From positions 1 through 64,000 of the forward strand of contig CAZGWE010000001.1 in the NCBI GenBank assembly GCA_964529405.1: a stretch of DNA of 64,000 nucleotides, read 5' to 3'. Source of the stretch: CAZGWE01 sp964529405. Its GTDB lineage: Bacteria > Patescibacteriota > UBA1384 > XYA2-FULL-43-10 > 1-14-0-10-43-13. Below are positions 17,497 through 26,349 of this stretch, piece after piece. The first letter of the stretch is position 1. Each line of letters opens with the position of its first letter. A model generated the notes under the pieces. It was not told the origin of the DNA, did no database searches, and worked only from the letters and a program-made list of their open reading frames with translations. Made by a program: the position numbers and the translations under genes.

Positions 17497-18696
17497 CTAT
17501 TTAGCCAGTTCTCCGACTAAATAGTCAAGCGCTTTTCTTCCGGCTTCCGGATCATGATGGTCAATTTTCCGGTCTTCGATAATCTTGCCCAAAAGCAGTC
17601 CGATCTTGACGTTCTTCTCTGCCTGGTTGCGTATTTCTTTTTTTAAATCCTCGAGAGTTTTTTTAGCCGACTTCAGGTAGGTTTCAAAGTTAATACCCCG
17701 ATCTTTAAACTGGTGTTCGTATTCATGAACCATTCGCTCAACTTCTTGATTAATCAGCCCCTCTGGTATTTCTGCTTTAAGTAGCGGCAAGATTTTTTCG
17801 ACCACTTTTGACTCAAGTTCATTTTTATACTTTTCCCCAAGCTCTTTTTCAAGGTTTTCTTTGACAGCCCGTCGTAAATCTGCCATATCTTTGTGGCCGA
17901 ATCCGGCGGCAAATTCATCATTAAGATCGGGCAGTTTAATCTCTTTGAGCTCGTTGAGTTTAATTTGAAATTCGGCCTCTTTATCGGCAAACTCTTTGGC
18001 ATGATAATCCTTGGAAAAGGCGATAGGGAATTTTTTCTCATCGCCTTTCTTCATTCCGATAATCTTATCCTCAAAACCAGGAATCAGGGTATTCTCGCCC
18101 AATACAACAGGATGGTGGCTGGAGGACATGGCGTCAACTTTGACGCCCTTTTGGAAACCCTCAAAAGAAATTTCGGCAAAATCGCCTTTTTGGGCTGGCC
18201 GGCCGATATCCGTAAAGGTCGAACGCTGCTTTTGGAAGTGCTCGATAACTTTATCAGCATCTTCATCCTTGGCCTTTTCCGGTCGGCCCTTTTCGACTTT
18301 TATTTTTGAGTAATCGCCAAGCTCTACTTCCGGGATAACTTCGATTTCAGCCTCAAATTCAAAATCGTCTTTGATTTCATCTGGCGTTAACCCGTAATTC
18401 GGATACTTGCTGATGGTGATGTTCGGCTGTGACACCGGTATCATCTTCTCCGCCTGGAGAGCTGAAACATAATTTTCCCGCAGGGCATTATCAAGGGCAT
18501 GAGATAAAATTCTGGAAATGCCAAGGGACTCTTCGATCAATTTGCGGGGCGCTTTGCCGGGCCTAAAGCCCGCCAATTTAACCGACGGCGCCAGCTCATT
18601 AAAAGCCGCATTAAAATGTTTTACCAGTTCCGTAGCCGGAACGCTCACGGTTATTTTAACTTTAGAATTTTTCAGCTTTTCGATTTTTGTCTGCAT
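17497..18696 (-). CDS. tig: Trigger factor, ribosome-associated chaperone
   Basis: This 399-aa protein (slightly short of the usual 430) has three domains: an N-terminal ribosome-docking domain with AGFRPGKAPRKLIEE, an FKBP-type PPIase domain around 150-235 (GDFAEISFEGF..IPGFEDKIIGMKKGD), and a helical C-terminal substrate cradle. It assists nascent-chain folding at the L23 exit site. It lies directly upstream of clpP and is co-oriented. Confidence 0.96.
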   Translation of the reverse strand: MQTKIEKLKNSKVKITVSVPATELVKHFNAAFNELAPSVKLAGFRPGKAPRKLIEESLGISRILSHALDNALRENYVSALQAEKMIPVSQPNITISKYPNYGLTPDEIKDDFEFEAEIEVIPEVELGDYSKIKVEKGRPEKAKDEDADKVIEHFQKQRSTFTDIGRPAQKGDFAEISFEGFQKGVKVDAMSSSHHPVVLGENTLIPGFEDKIIGMKKGDEKKFPIAFSKDYHAKEFADKEAEFQIKLNELKEIKLPDLNDEFAAGFGHKDMADLRRAVKENLEKELGEKYKNELESKVVEKILPLLKAEIPEGLINQEVERMVHEYEHQFKDRGINFETYLKSAKKTLEDLKKEIRNQAEKNVKIGLLLGKIIEDRKIDHHDPEAGRKALDYLVGELAK

Positions 18697-18763
18697 ACGG
18701 ATCCTCTATTGATATTTTCTTTGCAAAACTCACGATAACATATTTTCAACTACAATTAAAGAG

Positions 18764-18790
18764 AAAAGGGCGTCCATCCGGATCGCCCCC
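18764..18790 (-). terminator. Intrinsic terminator after the ACP-like gene
   Basis: The minus-strand hairpin GGGCG..CGCCC is followed by TTTTCTCTTT. Confidence 0.75.
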
Positions 18791-18807
18791 GTGTCAACGC
18801 GAACCTG

Positions 18808-19056
18808 CTAGGAACGGCCTGCTGGTTCCCGCCACTCCTCCGCATAGCGGATCAAATCTCCGACCGTCCGGAAACGATCCGCTTCCTCGTCCGGTATCTC
18901 GATACCGATCTCCTCTTCGCTACTGGAGAAAAGCTCCCTGACCATCAGGGAATCCAGTCCAAGACCACTGAAGGACACTGTAGACGTGATTGCGTCCTTT
19001 GTGGTGTGCGGCCAGAGCCGCATAATGACAGCGGCAACCCTATCCGGAATAAACAT
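18808..19056 (-). CDS. Acyl-carrier-protein-like protein
   Basis: This 82-aa acidic helical protein has the 4'-phosphopantetheine attachment motif GLGLDSLMV (Ser near residue 36) and an ACP-like IEIPDEEADRFRTVGDLIRYAEE C-terminal half. The SD GGGGAG precedes the ATG, with its own promoter at 19089-19117 and terminator at 18764-18790, so it is a stand-alone unit. No fatty-acid or polyketide genes accompany it, and most CPR lack fatty-acid synthesis, so the partner enzyme is unknown. Its codon use is more GC-rich than that of its neighbours, suggesting acquisition. Confidence 0.8.
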   Translation of the reverse strand: MFIPDRVAAVIMRLWPHTTKDAITSTVSFSGLGLDSLMVRELFSSSEEEIGIEIPDEEADRFRTVGDLIRYAEEWREPAGRS

Positions 19057-19088
19057 GCCCTACTCCCCTCATCTGTCTTACTAGATAC

Positions 19089-19117
19089 TTTTTACTCCCA
19101 CATCAAAACAAAGTCAA
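19089..19117 (-). promoter_or_regulatory. Predicted promoter of the ACP-like gene
   Basis: TTGACT (19112-19117), a 17-base spacer and TAAAAA (19089-19094) on the minus strand overlap the last codons of the upstream kinase gene. Confidence 0.55.
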
Positions 19118-20136
19118 CTGTACACCTCCGCCTGCAACCGGGGATGTGACGAGATCATAGCTTCAATACCGCTTAGAGTTAGGAGTCCTTTTTCCGCCCC
19201 GATTTGAGTTACCACCGAGGTTGAATTAACGATGCCGTATTTGAGTGCTTCCGATATGAGTTCTTTATCAATGATCTGTTGTCGGCCGGTTGGTATTGAT
19301 AATATCTTAGCCAAAAAGCCGCTGGCAAAACTGTCCCCCGCCCCGGTTGCGTCAACTCTTTTGGCGTCTTTAATAATATCTATTTTATAGTAAATGTATC
19401 CGTCGTATGCCTTGGCACCCTCCTTGCCCTTGGTCATAACCACAATCTTTGCGCCCAAATAGTTAAGTTTTTTCATCAGTTCCTCGTCAGTCGGACGGAC
19501 GGGATAATCCATAAATTTAACCGCTTCTTCACGATTAACAAAAAGGATCGAAGTGTTCTCCAAAACTTGCCGGTATTTTGAAACGCCCTGCCTAATCTGA
19601 TAAGCACCGGGATTCCAAACCAACTTTGTCCCTCCCTCAGAAACAAGACTTATGGCATTTTTAAAAATATCATCGGATTCTTGGCCTAGGGGCGCCAGAA
19701 AAACCCATCTGCTCTTAAGACTTTTTTTAACTTTGAGATTTCGATAATCAATACCGTGGTAAACAAGAATGGTCCGTTCACCGTCTTCCGTGTTGATAAT
19801 GACGGCAAAGTTGGTTTTATTCGATTCTTTGACATTGATGTTGCCGGTGCCGATTCCCTCGTCTTCTAACCGTCGCCAGATTTTATCGCCCGGCGAATCT
19901 TTGCCGATAGCTGTAACTATTAAGGCTTTGCGCCCAAGGCGCGCCAGCCCGACCGCCACGTTGGCTGCCGAACCGCCGACATCATAATTAACATCCTCGA
20001 TTGGGATCTTTTCGCCCAGCTCAAAAGAGATTGTTTTGCCGCTGATAACAGACCGGCTTGCTGACACCTTCATCTCTGTCGGACGAATAAAAACGTCCTC
20101 CGAGGCGTCACCAATTGTTACAATATCGTATTTCAC
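19114..20136 (-). CDS. PfkB-family carbohydrate kinase
   Basis: This 340-aa ribokinase-fold sugar kinase has an N-terminal DVGGSAANVAVGLARLGRKA and the C-terminal DATGAGDSFASGF, with catalytic Asp and anion hole. The substrate cannot be told from sequence (ribokinase, adenosine kinase or phosphofructokinase-like). It lies 3 bases downstream of fba on the same strand, so a glycolytic phosphofructokinase-like role is attractive; no canonical PfkA is in the window. This is inference. Confidence 0.88.
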   Translation of the reverse strand: MKYDIVTIGDASEDVFIRPTEMKVSASRSVISGKTISFELGEKIPIEDVNYDVGGSAANVAVGLARLGRKALIVTAIGKDSPGDKIWRRLEDEGIGTGNINVKESNKTNFAVIINTEDGERTILVYHGIDYRNLKVKKSLKSRWVFLAPLGQESDDIFKNAISLVSEGGTKLVWNPGAYQIRQGVSKYRQVLENTSILFVNREEAVKFMDYPVRPTDEELMKKLNYLGAKIVVMTKGKEGAKAYDGYIYYKIDIIKDAKRVDATGAGDSFASGFLAKILSIPTGRQQIIDKELISEALKYGIVNSTSVVTQIGAEKGLLTLSGIEAMISSHPRLQAEVYS

Positions 20137-20139
20137 GAT

Positions 20140-20973
20140 CTATTTACAACCGAACAATTTAATGTAATAACCAACCACTTCCCTCACTTCTTCCACTCCT
20201 TTAGATAGCACCTTCCTGGGATCTTCTTCGTCTGATTTTTCAATAGTGCTAGTAAAGGCTCTTCTTATCTTAGTATCAATATTGAACTTAGCCACACCAT
20301 ACCTGACTGCTTCGTGTATATCTCCACTTGACAATCCTGATGAACCGTGCATCACCAAAGGAACGTGGACAATATGGGAGATTTTCTCAAGCAGTTTTAG
20401 ATCAACTCTCTCGCCTTTTGGCGCACCGTGCTGGTTACCAACCGAAACAGCGATTGAATCAACGTGCGTTAAATCAACAAACTTTTTGACCTGCTCCGGC
20501 GCACTTAAAATCGATGTACCCAAAACAATGCCGCCCTCTTCGTGGCCGATCACGCCGACTTCGGCTTCAACTGCAGCATCGGTCTCTTTAGCCATTCTGA
20601 CAACACGCTGTGTTAAGGCTACGTTTTCATCGAATGGATATTTTGAACCGTCAAACATAACTGATTTATAGCCTATGCCCAAGGCCCGCTCGATAATCGA
20701 GAGGTCTTTAGCATGGTCAAGATGAATGGCTGCCCTAATACCAGTTGCCATAATTTCATTGATTACGATGTCATACAATTGCTCGAGTCCGGCATACTCG
20801 ATAGCACTCGGTGTTGTTTGAATAAGTATGAAATCATCATACTCTTTTGCTGCCAGGCAAATAGCCTTGGTGATTTCCAAATTAGAGGTGTTAAAAGCAC
20901 CAACAGCATAGTGGTTTCTACGGGCTAATCCAAGTTCATTGGCGACATCTAAACTCACAGTAATCTCCAACAT
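20140..20973 (-). CDS. fba: Class II fructose-bisphosphate aldolase
   Basis: This 277-aa zinc-dependent aldolase cleaves fructose-1,6-bisphosphate to DHAP and GAP. It shows AAIHLDHAKD (catalytic Asp and zinc His), VEAEVGVIGHEEGG, SVGNQHGAPKGE and VMHGSSGLSSGDI. It is close in length to the DhnA/GatY/KbaY-like class II group, so tagatose-bisphosphate aldolase is an alternative. It sits between pgk and the PfkB kinase in one run of glycolytic genes. Confidence 0.92.
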   Translation of the reverse strand: MLEITVSLDVANELGLARRNHYAVGAFNTSNLEITKAICLAAKEYDDFILIQTTPSAIEYAGLEQLYDIVINEIMATGIRAAIHLDHAKDLSIIERALGIGYKSVMFDGSKYPFDENVALTQRVVRMAKETDAAVEAEVGVIGHEEGGIVLGTSILSAPEQVKKFVDLTHVDSIAVSVGNQHGAPKGERVDLKLLEKISHIVHVPLVMHGSSGLSSGDIHEAVRYGVAKFNIDTKIRRAFTSTIEKSDEEDPRKVLSKGVEEVREVVGYYIKLFGCK

Positions 20974-20981
20974 TTTGACAA

Positions 20982-22106
20982 TTATTTTAAGGCTTCTATT
21001 CCCGGCAGTTTTTCTCCGGCAATAAATTTGAGCGTAGCGCCACCACCGGTTGAAACAAAGGAGAATTGTTCGCCGATACCCAGAGAATTAACAAAGCCGA
21101 CAGTATTGCCGCCGGCAATTACTTTTGTGCCCCGGATGGCGGCGATAGCCTTAGCTATTGCTTCGGTGCCCTTTCGATACCTGGGATCCTCCGATAAACC
21201 CATATTGCCGTTCCAAAAGACCGTATTGCACTCCTTGATCTGCCGGCAATAACGCTCGATTGTGGCCGGGCCGATATCGGCAATCCTAAAGCCGTCATTC
21301 AAATCTGCAATCTCGCGGATACCATCTATGGGCAGAAAGAGACGCTTACCGACTTTTTTCATCAACTTCAAGCAATACGGCATCATCTCCGGTTCAAAAA
21401 GCGAGTTGCCGATTTTTTCGCCGCGGGCTGCCAAAAAAGTCTGGGCAACGGCGCCGCCCAGCATTATTTTGTCGGCTTTTTCGACCAGCTTCTCGATGGT
21501 CTCCGCTTTATCTCTGATTTTGGCCCCTCCAATAATTACGACAAATGGCCTACTCGGATTAGCCAAAAGTAAATTAAATGTAGTCACCTCCGATTCGAGT
21601 AATAAACCAGAGCAGCTCGGCAGATAATTGGCAATGCCCACTAACGAAGCAGCACTACGATGGGAAACACCAAAGGCATCGTTAACATAAAGGTCGGCCA
21701 GACCAGCCAACTGCTTAGCAAAGTGTTCGTCATTCGCCTCTTCGCCTGCATACCAACGCAAGTTGCCTAAAAGCAAAATATCACCTGGCGCCATTTTATC
21801 AATCTGATTTTTAACTTCTGGTTCAATCACAAAGTCGGTAGCATAAACTCGACGATTAGCCAACTTAGCCAACTCTTGAGCCAAAGGAATAGTGGAAAGC
21901 GCCGGATCCTTTTTGCCCCCGGGCTTTCCCAAATGAGTGCCAATGATAATCTTAGCCCTGTGATCAATCAGATATTGGATGGTCAAAAGAGATGATTTGA
22001 TCCGATTTGTGTCGGTGATTTTATCGCCCTCTTCCATCGGAACGTTAAAATCGACTCTAAGAAAAACTCGCTTATTCTTGACATCAGCATCCCTGACACT
22101 TTTCAT
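20982..22106 (-). CDS. pgk: Phosphoglycerate kinase
   Basis: This 374-aa enzyme (normal about 390) transfers phosphate from 1,3-bisphosphoglycerate to ADP. The signature VFLRVDFNVPMEEG, the LGKPGGKKD loop and the nucleotide site STGGGATLKFIAGEKLPGI are present. The start is the ATG at 22104-22106 with GGGGAAG upstream; a longer reading to 22172 has no SD. It is the first gene of a pgk-fba-kinase run, downstream of a palindromic repeat region. Confidence 0.95.
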   Translation of the reverse strand: MKSVRDADVKNKRVFLRVDFNVPMEEGDKITDTNRIKSSLLTIQYLIDHRAKIIIGTHLGKPGGKKDPALSTIPLAQELAKLANRRVYATDFVIEPEVKNQIDKMAPGDILLLGNLRWYAGEEANDEHFAKQLAGLADLYVNDAFGVSHRSAASLVGIANYLPSCSGLLLESEVTTFNLLLANPSRPFVVIIGGAKIRDKAETIEKLVEKADKIMLGGAVAQTFLAARGEKIGNSLFEPEMMPYCLKLMKKVGKRLFLPIDGIREIADLNDGFRIADIGPATIERYCRQIKECNTVFWNGNMGLSEDPRYRKGTEAIAKAIAAIRGTKVIAGGNTVGFVNSLGIGEQFSFVSTGGGATLKFIAGEKLPGIEALK

Positions 22107-22177
22107 AGAGAACTTCCCCTGCCTAATTAATCTAATTGTATCATTAGTCATTTGGAAGTACAATAAAAACAATAAAT

Positions 22178-22386
22178 ATGAACAACAAACAATACGAACG
22201 ACTAACTTATCTGATAGTAGACAATCGAGAATAGAGAGTGGAATTTGATGGTAGATACGTAGAAGATAGACATCAACCTTCTATCCTCAAGGTCAATCCT
22301 CTATCTTCCATTGTCTATCATCAATTTATTTGTTGTTTGTTGTTAGTATTGCCTGCCTGTCCGGTAGGCAGGTTAGTCGTTCGTAT
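22178..22386. repeat. Intergenic inverted-repeat element (copy A)
   Basis: This non-coding region between divergent pgk and ABC genes is bounded by inverted arms (ACGAACGACTAAC near 22193-22205 and GTTAGTCGTTCGT near 22373-22385). Inner arms contain GATAGTAGACAATCGAGA and CCATTGTCTATCATCAAT. It is related to elements at 40.65-40.83 kb and 53.32-53.43 kb by the motif ATTGATGATAGACAATAG-like. It may also contain the promoters of both flanking genes, which I could not resolve. Confidence 0.6.
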
Positions 22387-22390
22387 TTGT

Positions 22391-23275
22391 ATGTACGCCA
22401 TTGAGACTCAAAAGCTAACCAAGTATTACGATCACGGCAAAGTACTCGGTATAAAGAATCTAAACCTTCAAATTAAGGAAGGAGAGATTTTTGGTTTTAT
22501 CGGGCCGAACGGTGCCGGTAAATCAACTACTATTCGATTGCTTTTAGATTTGATTAGGCCAACCAGCGGGGGCGCTAAGATTTTAAATCTTGATATCAAC
22601 CGGCAAGCGGTCGAGATTCATCAAAACATAGGATTCCTGCCGGGCGAGATATTTCTACCGGAAAACCTAACCGGCGGAAAATGCCTAGAATTCTATGCCG
22701 GTTTTAAAAGTCAAATTGAAAAAAGCTATATTAAGCACTTATGCGATAAGCTCGATTTTAATCCCAAAAAGAAAGTTGGCGAATATTCCAAAGGCAATAA
22801 GCAAAAATTGGCTATTATTTTAGCTTTGATGCATAAACCAGCGCTGCTCTTGTTAGATGAACCGACCAGCGGACTGGATCCCTTAAATCAACAAACTTTC
22901 TATAATTTAATCCGCGAGACCAAAAAATGGGGTACAACTACTTTTTTCTCGACCCATATTTTGACCGAGGCCGAAAATTTGTGCGATCGAGTTGGCATCG
23001 TTAAAGATGGAGAATTACTCAAAATCGAAAACATCGACGATTTCAAAGAGAAGAACATTCGCGATATCTATCTGGAAACAAATGATAATATCACTCTAGC
23101 TAATCTAAAAATCGACGGGGTTAAAAAGGTTGAAAAAACGACCCGCGGTTATCATTTAACAACGGCTGGTTCAAACGGCAAGATATTAAAATCGTTGGCT
23201 AAATTTGATATCAAAGATATCAAGATCTTAGAACCATCGCTTGAAGAAATATTTATGCGGTTCTATAAGGATTGA
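22391..23275 (+). CDS. ABC transporter ATP-binding protein (ABC-2 exporter type)
   Basis: This 294-aa ATPase has Walker A GPNGAGKST, a degenerate signature YSKGNKQKLAI, Walker B LLLLDEPTSGLDP and the switch-His FSTH. A C-terminal DUF4162-like extension is typical of exporter ATPases of the YhaQ/CcmA type. The start at MYAIETQKL is chosen because the upstream in-frame part is repeat sequence. It overlaps the permease region closely (1 base between stop and start), so the two form a complete half-transporter set. The substrate is unknown. Confidence 0.93.
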   Translation: MYAIETQKLTKYYDHGKVLGIKNLNLQIKEGEIFGFIGPNGAGKSTTIRLLLDLIRPTSGGAKILNLDINRQAVEIHQNIGFLPGEIFLPENLTGGKCLEFYAGFKSQIEKSYIKHLCDKLDFNPKKKVGEYSKGNKQKLAIILALMHKPALLLLDEPTSGLDPLNQQTFYNLIRETKKWGTTTFFSTHILTEAENLCDRVGIVKDGELLKIENIDDFKEKNIRDIYLETNDNITLANLKIDGVKKVEKTTRGYHLTTAGSNGKILKSLAKFDIKDIKILEPSLEEIFMRFYKD

Positions 23276-23276
23276 T

Positions 23277-24074
23277 ATGTTAAATTTAATCGTCCAGAGA
23301 CTAAGAGAACAATTCCGCGGCATAATTTTTTATCTGATAGGCTTGATCGGTTATGCCTGGGTGATGATTGCTATGTTTCCCTCTATCAACAAGACAATGA
23401 ATCTTGACGAGTACGTTAATCAGATGCCCAAGGAGATGATAAAGTTTTTCAGCGGCAGCGAGACGCTCTCCTACTCAAAAATTGAGGGTTTTTTATCAAT
23501 GGAATATCTCTCGCTCTTCTTTGTCCTAATCATAATTTTCTATATTGCAGCCTCTGCCGGTTCGGCCATCGCTGGTACGATTGAAAAGAGAATTATGGAC
23601 TTCAACTTATCGCAACCGATTTCCAGAACAAAAATAGTTTTAGGTGAAACTATGGTCGGTCTGTTTTACACCTTTGTCTTAGTAAATTTAACGACTGTCT
23701 CAATTTGGCTGCTTTGCAAAGCGTATGATATCGTCATACAGGGCAAGGGATTAATTGCTTTCTCTGTTGCCGCGACTGTCTTTATGTGGGCGATCTACGG
23801 AATCGCCATTTTCTTATCCTCTGTTATGAGATCAAAAATCGGCGTGGTGGCTGCTACTGTTTTTATTGTTTTAGCTTTTTATATCTCTAATTCCCTCGCC
23901 AACATCATCGACAAAATTGCCAAACTCAAAGATTATTCGCTCTTTACTTTATATAAACCGCAAACCCTGCTCGAAACCGGCACCATCAACGCTCATCAAG
24001 TTGAAGTTTGCTTGCTGATTTTTGTCGTCGGCTTAACTGCCTCCATCATCATTTTCAACCGAAAAGATGTCTAA
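23277..24074 (+). CDS. ABC-2 type transporter permease
   Basis: This 265-aa protein has six predicted membrane helices. An N-terminal helix is followed by a long extracytoplasmic loop (MFPSINKTMNLDEYVNQMPK), as in NatB/YhaP-like ABC-2 permeases. It starts one base after the ATPase stop, so the pair is translationally coupled. The substrate could be an ion, a peptide or an antibiotic; nothing in the window decides it. Confidence 0.88.
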   Translation: MLNLIVQRLREQFRGIIFYLIGLIGYAWVMIAMFPSINKTMNLDEYVNQMPKEMIKFFSGSETLSYSKIEGFLSMEYLSLFFVLIIIFYIAASAGSAIAGTIEKRIMDFNLSQPISRTKIVLGETMVGLFYTFVLVNLTTVSIWLLCKAYDIVIQGKGLIAFSVAATVFMWAIYGIAIFLSSVMRSKIGVVAATVFIVLAFYISNSLANIIDKIAKLKDYSLFTLYKPQTLLETGTINAHQVEVCLLIFVVGLTASIIIFNRKDV

Positions 24075-24127
24075 GATAAAAGTTGCATCACTTTTCAAAC
24101 GGTCGTTTGAATTTTTGTACAATTTTT

Positions 24128-24180
24128 ATTTAAGTATTTATACTTAAATATTACCCTTCTTCATGCAATCGCATGATTTG
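24128..24180. other. Palindromes between convergent genes
   Basis: ATTTAAGTATTTATACTTAAAT and TCATGCAATCGCATGA lie between the convergent permease and rubrerythrin genes. They may act as weak terminators; no T run follows the second. Confidence 0.4.
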
Positions 24181-24210
24181 GGATAATGTTTTTATTTTTA
24201 TCTAAATTGT

Positions 24211-24768
24211 CTATCGCACCATGCCCAATCCTTCGTACCAGCCCTGCGGTTTTTTGCAGGCCGGGCATTTGTCGGGGGCGGATTTGCCTTTGTGGATGTA
24301 GCCGCAGTTTAGGCACTTCCACTCGATCTCTTCCTCAGTTTGATACAGCGTGCCTTTTTCGAGTTTATCGGCCAGGATATTGTAGCGCTCCTCGTGCTTC
24401 TCCTCAACCTCGGCGATCTCCTGAAAAAGTGTAGCCGCTTCTTCATTGCCTTCATCCACGGCAACTTTTTTAAACTCCGGATACATTTCCGTCCACTCAT
24501 AATGTTCGGCGGCGGCGGCATTTCGCAAATTCTCAAGAGTCGTGCCGAGCGGATGAATATCGTATGAATTTGTCATACCAACTTTATCCTTGATCTGTTC
24601 CAACTCCTCTTTGGCGTGAGCCTTTTCATTATTAGCCGTTTCATTAAAAACTTTGGCAATCCAAATTAAACCATCCTTTTCGGCAATCTGGGCGTAGTAT
24701 GCATACTTATTGCGCGCAATCGATTCGCCGGCAATCGCCTTGAGTAAATTTTCACTTGTCTTGCTCAT
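24211..24768 (-). CDS. Rubrerythrin
   Basis: This 185-aa non-haem iron peroxidase detoxifies hydrogen peroxide in anaerobes. The N-terminal four-helix ferritin-like domain has the expected Glu/His ligands (NETANNEKAHAKEE; EIAEVEEKHEERYN), followed by a C-terminal rubredoxin-like domain with CLNCGY..CPACKKPQGWYE. It lies 25 bases downstream of a VIT-family gene, forming an iron/oxidative-stress pair. Confidence 0.95.
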   Translation of the reverse strand: MSKTSENLLKAIAGESIARNKYAYYAQIAEKDGLIWIAKVFNETANNEKAHAKEELEQIKDKVGMTNSYDIHPLGTTLENLRNAAAAEHYEWTEMYPEFKKVAVDEGNEEAATLFQEIAEVEEKHEERYNILADKLEKGTLYQTEEEIEWKCLNCGYIHKGKSAPDKCPACKKPQGWYEGLGMVR

Positions 24769-24793
24769 GAATGCCTCCCATCATAATAGAATA

Positions 24794-25279
24794 TTACTTC
24801 CAATTATCAGCTAAACGGCCGACTAAGTAACTGGCGATTATGACCAATATAGCCATTCCTCCATGCTCCAGCAGCTCTTTTCCAACTGGATGATGCTTTC
24901 TTTTTGACACAGTAACAGCGAGAAGGCCGATCAGCAGCAATCCCACCACAATTGAGACCCGAACAGCCATTGCCGTACTTAGCAGACTGAAAGGAATTAG
25001 AAAAATTAATGAAAAAATTAATTTGCCCAAAAAGGTATATATACTGATAGTCCAGATTGGTTTTTTTGTTTCATCTTTTCTGCTCTCCTCGGATAGATGA
25101 ATACCCAAGGCGTCTGACAATGAGTCAGCTATAGCAATAGTCAAAATGGCAGCTACAATAGCCAATTTGGAGCCAGTTGCGCTATCAATACCCACAATCA
25201 TACCAACCGTTGTGATCACACCGCTCGTTAATCCGAAGGAGATTCCGCCAATCTCAAGCTCCTTTTTCTCGTTCAACAT
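24794..25279 (-). CDS. VIT1/CCC1-family metal transporter-like protein
   Basis: This 161-aa protein has about five hydrophobic helices. GGISFGLTSGVITTVGMIVG and IADSLSDALGIHLSEES match the vacuolar iron transporter family fold that moves Fe2+/Mn2+. The start is the ATG at 25277-25279 with the SD AGAGGTGGGC. It sits between gap and rubrerythrin. Metal handling with the rubrerythrin is an inference from neighbours. Confidence 0.8.
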   Translation of the reverse strand: MLNEKKELEIGGISFGLTSGVITTVGMIVGIDSATGSKLAIVAAILTIAIADSLSDALGIHLSEESRKDETKKPIWTISIYTFLGKLIFSLIFLIPFSLLSTAMAVRVSIVVGLLLIGLLAVTVSKRKHHPVGKELLEHGGMAILVIIASYLVGRLADNWK

Positions 25280-25292
25280 GCCCACCTCTAGC

Positions 25293-26279
25293 CTATTTGC
25301 CAATTAATTGGGCTAATTCGACAAGTCGATTTGAATAGCCCCACTCATTATCATACCAGGCGACAATTTTAACTAAGTCGCCATCAACAACCTGGGTCAG
25401 GGCCAAGTCAACGATGGCAGATGACGGGTCACCGATGAGATCTGTCGAGACAACAGGCTCATCTGTAACTGTCAAAACATCTTCAAGTTCGTTTTCTGAT
25501 GCCTTCGCTAGAGCCCCATTCACCTCTTCGACTGTCGTCTTTTTCTTAAGAAGCACCGTGATGTCTGAAAGTGAGACAACTGGCGACGGAACACGGATCG
25601 ATAAGCCATCAAACTTATTCTCAAGTGTTGGAATTGCTTTGTAAGCTGCTTTGGCGGCGCCCGTTGTAGTCGGCACAATGTTGATAGCCGCGCCCCTAGC
25701 CCGACGTAAATCCTTATGCGGACCGTCAACCAAATTCTGGTCGGCGGTGTAAGAGTGTATCGTGGTCATCAGCGATTTATCGATACCAAAGGCGTCTTCC
25801 AGAACTTTCATAACAGGCGTAATACAGTTCGTTGTGCAAGAAGCGTTCGAAATGATCTTTTCGTCCTTATATTTGTCAGCGTTAACCCCAAGAACATAAG
25901 TCGGTGTGTCATCTTTGGCCGGAGCTGACAAAATCACTTTTTCGGCTCCCGCTTTGATGTGGGCGTTAGCCTTTTCGGCCTCAAGAAATATGCCGGTGGA
26001 TTCGATGACCACATCAACACCAAGCTCCCCCCATGGCAAAGCAGCCGGATCCTTCTCGGAAATGAAGTTGATCTTTTGACCATCCACTGTCAGGCAGCCA
26101 TCCTTAACGCCGACTTCTTTGTCGTAAATGCCATAAACACTATCGTACTTTAATAAATGAGCCAAAGTATTGATGTCGCCCAAATCATTAACAGCCACCA
26201 GCTCCAACTCCTCTTTTTCCAGAATTATTTTAGCTGCCGCCCGGCCAATCCGGCCAAAACCATTGATAGCGATCTTCAT
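25293..26279 (-). CDS. gap: Glyceraldehyde-3-phosphate dehydrogenase, type I
   Basis: This 328-aa NAD(P)-dependent glycolytic enzyme has the N-terminal INGFGRIGRAA dinucleotide site, the catalytic Cys in SNASCTTNCITPV, the GAAINIVPTTTGAAKA phosphate site and a C-terminal WYDNEWGYSNR. The start ATG has AGGAGA upstream; the 48-bp upstream extension is not conserved. It is followed by the VIT gene 13 bases later and preceded by tpiA, so glycolytic genes recur on this strand. Confidence 0.97.
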   Translation of the reverse strand: MKIAINGFGRIGRAAAKIILEKEELELVAVNDLGDINTLAHLLKYDSVYGIYDKEVGVKDGCLTVDGQKINFISEKDPAALPWGELGVDVVIESTGIFLEAEKANAHIKAGAEKVILSAPAKDDTPTYVLGVNADKYKDEKIISNASCTTNCITPVMKVLEDAFGIDKSLMTTIHSYTADQNLVDGPHKDLRRARGAAINIVPTTTGAAKAAYKAIPTLENKFDGLSIRVPSPVVSLSDITVLLKKKTTVEEVNGALAKASENELEDVLTVTDEPVVSTDLIGDPSSAIVDLALTQVVDGDLVKIVAWYDNEWGYSNRLVELAQLIGK

Positions 26280-26349
26280 CTGTTCTCCTGACTTTGGATC
26301 AAAGATATGGCCTATACCGCAAATCACTCTTTGCCCAAATTTCTAAGTC

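Noticed and set aside
24100..24180. CRISPR-like short palindromes near the ABC/rubrerythrin genes
   Set aside because: There are only two unrelated palindromes, with no repeat-spacer periodicity and no cas genes.
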